Source of the DNA: Aeromicrobium ginsengisoli
Lineage (GTDB): Bacteria > Actinomycetota > Actinomycetes > Propionibacteriales > Nocardioidaceae
Assembly (NCBI RefSeq): GCF_004134905.2
Contig: NZ_SDPQ02000003.1
Location: 744,001 to 808,000 of the forward strand
Length of the DNA stretch: 64,000 nt
Direction: 5' to 3'
The first letter of the stretch is position 1; the number at the start of each line of letters is the position of its first letter. The translations under genes and the position numbers were made by a program. The notes below the pieces were generated by a model. That model searched no databases and was not told the origin of the DNA. It saw nothing but the letters and a program-made list of their open reading frames with translations. Below are positions 62,498 through 64,000 of the stretch, piece by piece.

Positions 62498-63991
62498 TCA
62501 GCCCGCGGCGCGGCACTCCGCGGCGTACCCCTGGACCTGCCGTACGACCTCAGGGTCGTCCGCCCCGAACTTTGGATTGCTCAGGTCGGCGATCGAGAAC
62601 TCCTTGATGAGCCGGTCCGCGAAGCAGCGGGCGACGTGGGGAGAGGCGCCGGCCTTGACGACGCTGGCACCGGCGTAGCCGCGGGTTGCCACGAGCTGGA
62701 GTGCCTTCTCGGACGCGTCGTTCGTCAGCTTGGCCTTCTTGCCGGGATCGCACGACTCGAAGCGGGCTCGCGCGCCGTCGTGGGAGATCGTCGCCGAAGA
62801 TCCTGGCGCAGCAGTGATCCAGTCGTCGAACGCCGCCGCCAACCGGGTCGCACCTGCGGCGGACCTCATCTGGTAGTCCACGCGGGCGCACAGGACGCCC
62901 TTGCGCTTGAAGCCGAGGTACGCGTCGCCGTTCCACGAGTCCGCGACGGCCAGCGCCTCCCGCAAGGGGATCCGCTCAGCCACCATCAGATAGGTGACGA
63001 GGGCACCGACCTGGCCGGAGTCGAACTTCTTCTCGCCGTCCTCGGCCTTCGGGATCTTCACGTCGGTGCCGTCGCCCAGGTCGCCGAGGGCCTTGAGTGG
63101 ATCGAGCAGGACCGAGTCGTCGGGTGGCGGGTCCTCGAACAGCTCGTCGATCTCGTCGTTGCCGCCGGACGCGACGGCCTCGGTGACCGCTTGGCCGAGC
63201 GCGTACGGCGAGCTGATCAACGTCACGACGACCTTGGGTACGCCCTTGAGGCCCTCGGTGGCCTTGTCCGAGTCGCCCTTCTCCGCCTTCTCGAGCGCGG
63301 CGCGGTCCTCCTTGCTCAACGTCGCTCGGTAGAGATCGGCCACGCGTTCTGCATCGCCCTCCACGATGGCCTTGAAGGCATCACCCTCGGTGCTGGGTTC
63401 GCCGTCGGACGACTTCTTGCCGAGCTTCTTGCTGCGGCTGGAGATGTCGAATCGCTGGTCCTGGAGCGCGTGGGTGAGCTCGTGCACCAAGGTGGCGCGC
63501 GAGGCCAGGGCGAGCGTCTTGCCACGGACCGTGATGCTCTTGTCGTCGAACGAGTAGTAGGCGAGCGTGCCGGACCCGCGGGCGTCGTTGAACGCCTTGA
63601 ACAGGTCGACGTCGCCCGAGATCAAGCCGAACGCGCGGAACAGCGACGTCGTCTCCTGGATCTCCCGGCGATCGTCCTTGTCGAGCTCCTTCTCGTCGGT
63701 CCGTACGGTCTTCTCGAACGCCTTGTCGTCGAGGAACCGCACGTTGACGGGGTGCTTGAACGTCAGCCCGCGCTGCTCCTCGACGATGTCGACGTATGGC
63801 TTGATGCGTGAGTCCCACTCCTTCGGGTACGACGTGTCGTCGTCGCGCAGCACGACGAACGCACCAGCCCCGGCGCCCGCGACCAGCACGACGAGCGCGA
63901 TGACCGGCACGAGCCAGCGGCGTCGCCTCGGCGACGGTGCCGGGGGAATCGGCGGCAGCCCGAGCGAGCGCGCAGACATGTCGTCACTCAT
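62498..63991 (-). CDS. Membrane-anchored HExxH metallopeptidase-like protein
   Basis: A 497-residue protein with a short cytosolic N-terminus, one helix at residues ~26-48 and an extracytoplasmic domain. His170-Glu171-x-x-His174 (LVHELTHALQDQRFD) is a zinc motif, and Glu211 in VEGDAERVADLY, about 37 residues on, is a plausible third ligand as in gluzincins. The long C-terminal half is not recognised; it contains four cysteines that may form disulfides. Probable peptidase or a relative of neutral zinc metallopeptidases; substrate unknown. Start at ATG 63991, nine bases from the window edge. Confidence 0.78.
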   Translation of the reverse strand: MSDDMSARSLGLPPIPPAPSPRRRRWLVPVIALVVLVAGAGAGAFVVLRDDDTSYPKEWDSRIKPYVDIVEEQRGLTFKHPVNVRFLDDKAFEKTVRTDEKELDKDDRREIQETTSLFRAFGLISGDVDLFKAFNDARGSGTLAYYSFDDKSITVRGKTLALASRATLVHELTHALQDQRFDISSRSKKLGKKSSDGEPSTEGDAFKAIVEGDAERVADLYRATLSKEDRAALEKAEKGDSDKATEGLKGVPKVVVTLISSPYALGQAVTEAVASGGNDEIDELFEDPPPDDSVLLDPLKALGDLGDGTDVKIPKAEDGEKKFDSGQVGALVTYLMVAERIPLREALAVADSWNGDAYLGFKRKGVLCARVDYQMRSAAGATRLAAAFDDWITAAPGSSATISHDGARARFESCDPGKKAKLTNDASEKALQLVATRGYAGASVVKAGASPHVARCFADRLIKEFSIADLSNPKFGADDPEVVRQVQGYAAECRAAG

Positions 63992-64000
63992 CCCGCGACC

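Noticed and set aside
1..64000. CRISPR array, prophage, insertion sequence or plasmid origin
   Set aside because: No regularly spaced repeats, cas, integrase, transposase, capsid or replication genes were seen; the AAIG/TITINGG repeats at the left edge are coding.

Overview
The window is high-GC DNA from an actinobacterium. The evidence is the codon use, WhiB-like and SigB/F/G-type regulators, a bacterial proteasome activator (Bpa), GTP-dependent PEPCK, a Ku/LigD end-joining pair and many GTG starts. Gene content and codon style suggest Nocardioidaceae, for example an Aeromicrobium- or Nocardioides-like organism, but that is inference. It looks like ordinary chromosome: no phage genes, transposases or CRISPR arrays were found. 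Genes are tightly packed, often with 4-base ATGA/GTGA overlaps, and only small repeat elements and palindromes interrupt them.

Layout. 1-11.1 kb is mostly housekeeping: a truncated repeat protein, a PAP2/lipid-kinase fusion, serS with a HAD phosphatase, YjbQ, a WhiB-like regulator, Bpa, an acyltransferase, a quinone oxidoreductase, two hydrolases and a membrane protein. 11.1-13.9 kb holds two tRNA-Ser genes (UGA, GCU) flanking a large secreted protein. 14.1-25.1 kb is an exopolysaccharide cluster: UDP-glucose dehydrogenase, Wzz-like protein, acetyltransferase, glycosyltransferases, flippase, polymerase/ligase, two membrane acyltransferases and a final glycosyltransferase. A perfect CRP-type site lies in front of it. 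25.1-34.5 kb carries an MBL-fold hydrolase, an MFS exporter, a CDP-glycerol glycerophosphotransferase-like enzyme, a luciferase-like oxidoreductase, pckG (with a near-perfect CRP-type site upstream) and an S55 peptidase.

34.6-37.3 kb has tRNA-Arg(ACG) followed by a cyclic-nucleotide module: a six-helix membrane nucleotide cyclase, a CRP-family regulator and a stand-alone cyclic-nucleotide-binding protein. The module and the two CRP-type sites form a plausible local circuit in which the cyclase makes the ligand, the regulator reads it, and exopolysaccharide and gluconeogenesis genes respond. 37.4-46.3 kb holds lepB and a stress/DNA-repair stretch: ligD, a SigB/F/G-type sigma factor, a GAF-ANTAR regulator, ku, and a short-chain dehydrogenase behind a SigF-like promoter with two small downstream genes.

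46.3-64 kb contains a methyltransferase, short-chain dehydrogenases, a glycosyltransferase, an acetyltransferase, a D-amino-acid-dehydrogenase-like enzyme, a GABA catabolism operon (gabT, gabD and a second aldehyde dehydrogenase) divergent from a LysR regulator, an ACT-domain protein, menB and a membrane-anchored HExxH protein. Several long, near-perfect palindromes sit at convergent gene ends and probably act as terminators. A dispersed repeat with core TTGAGCNTGTCGAA occurs four times, once inside the ligD reading frame.
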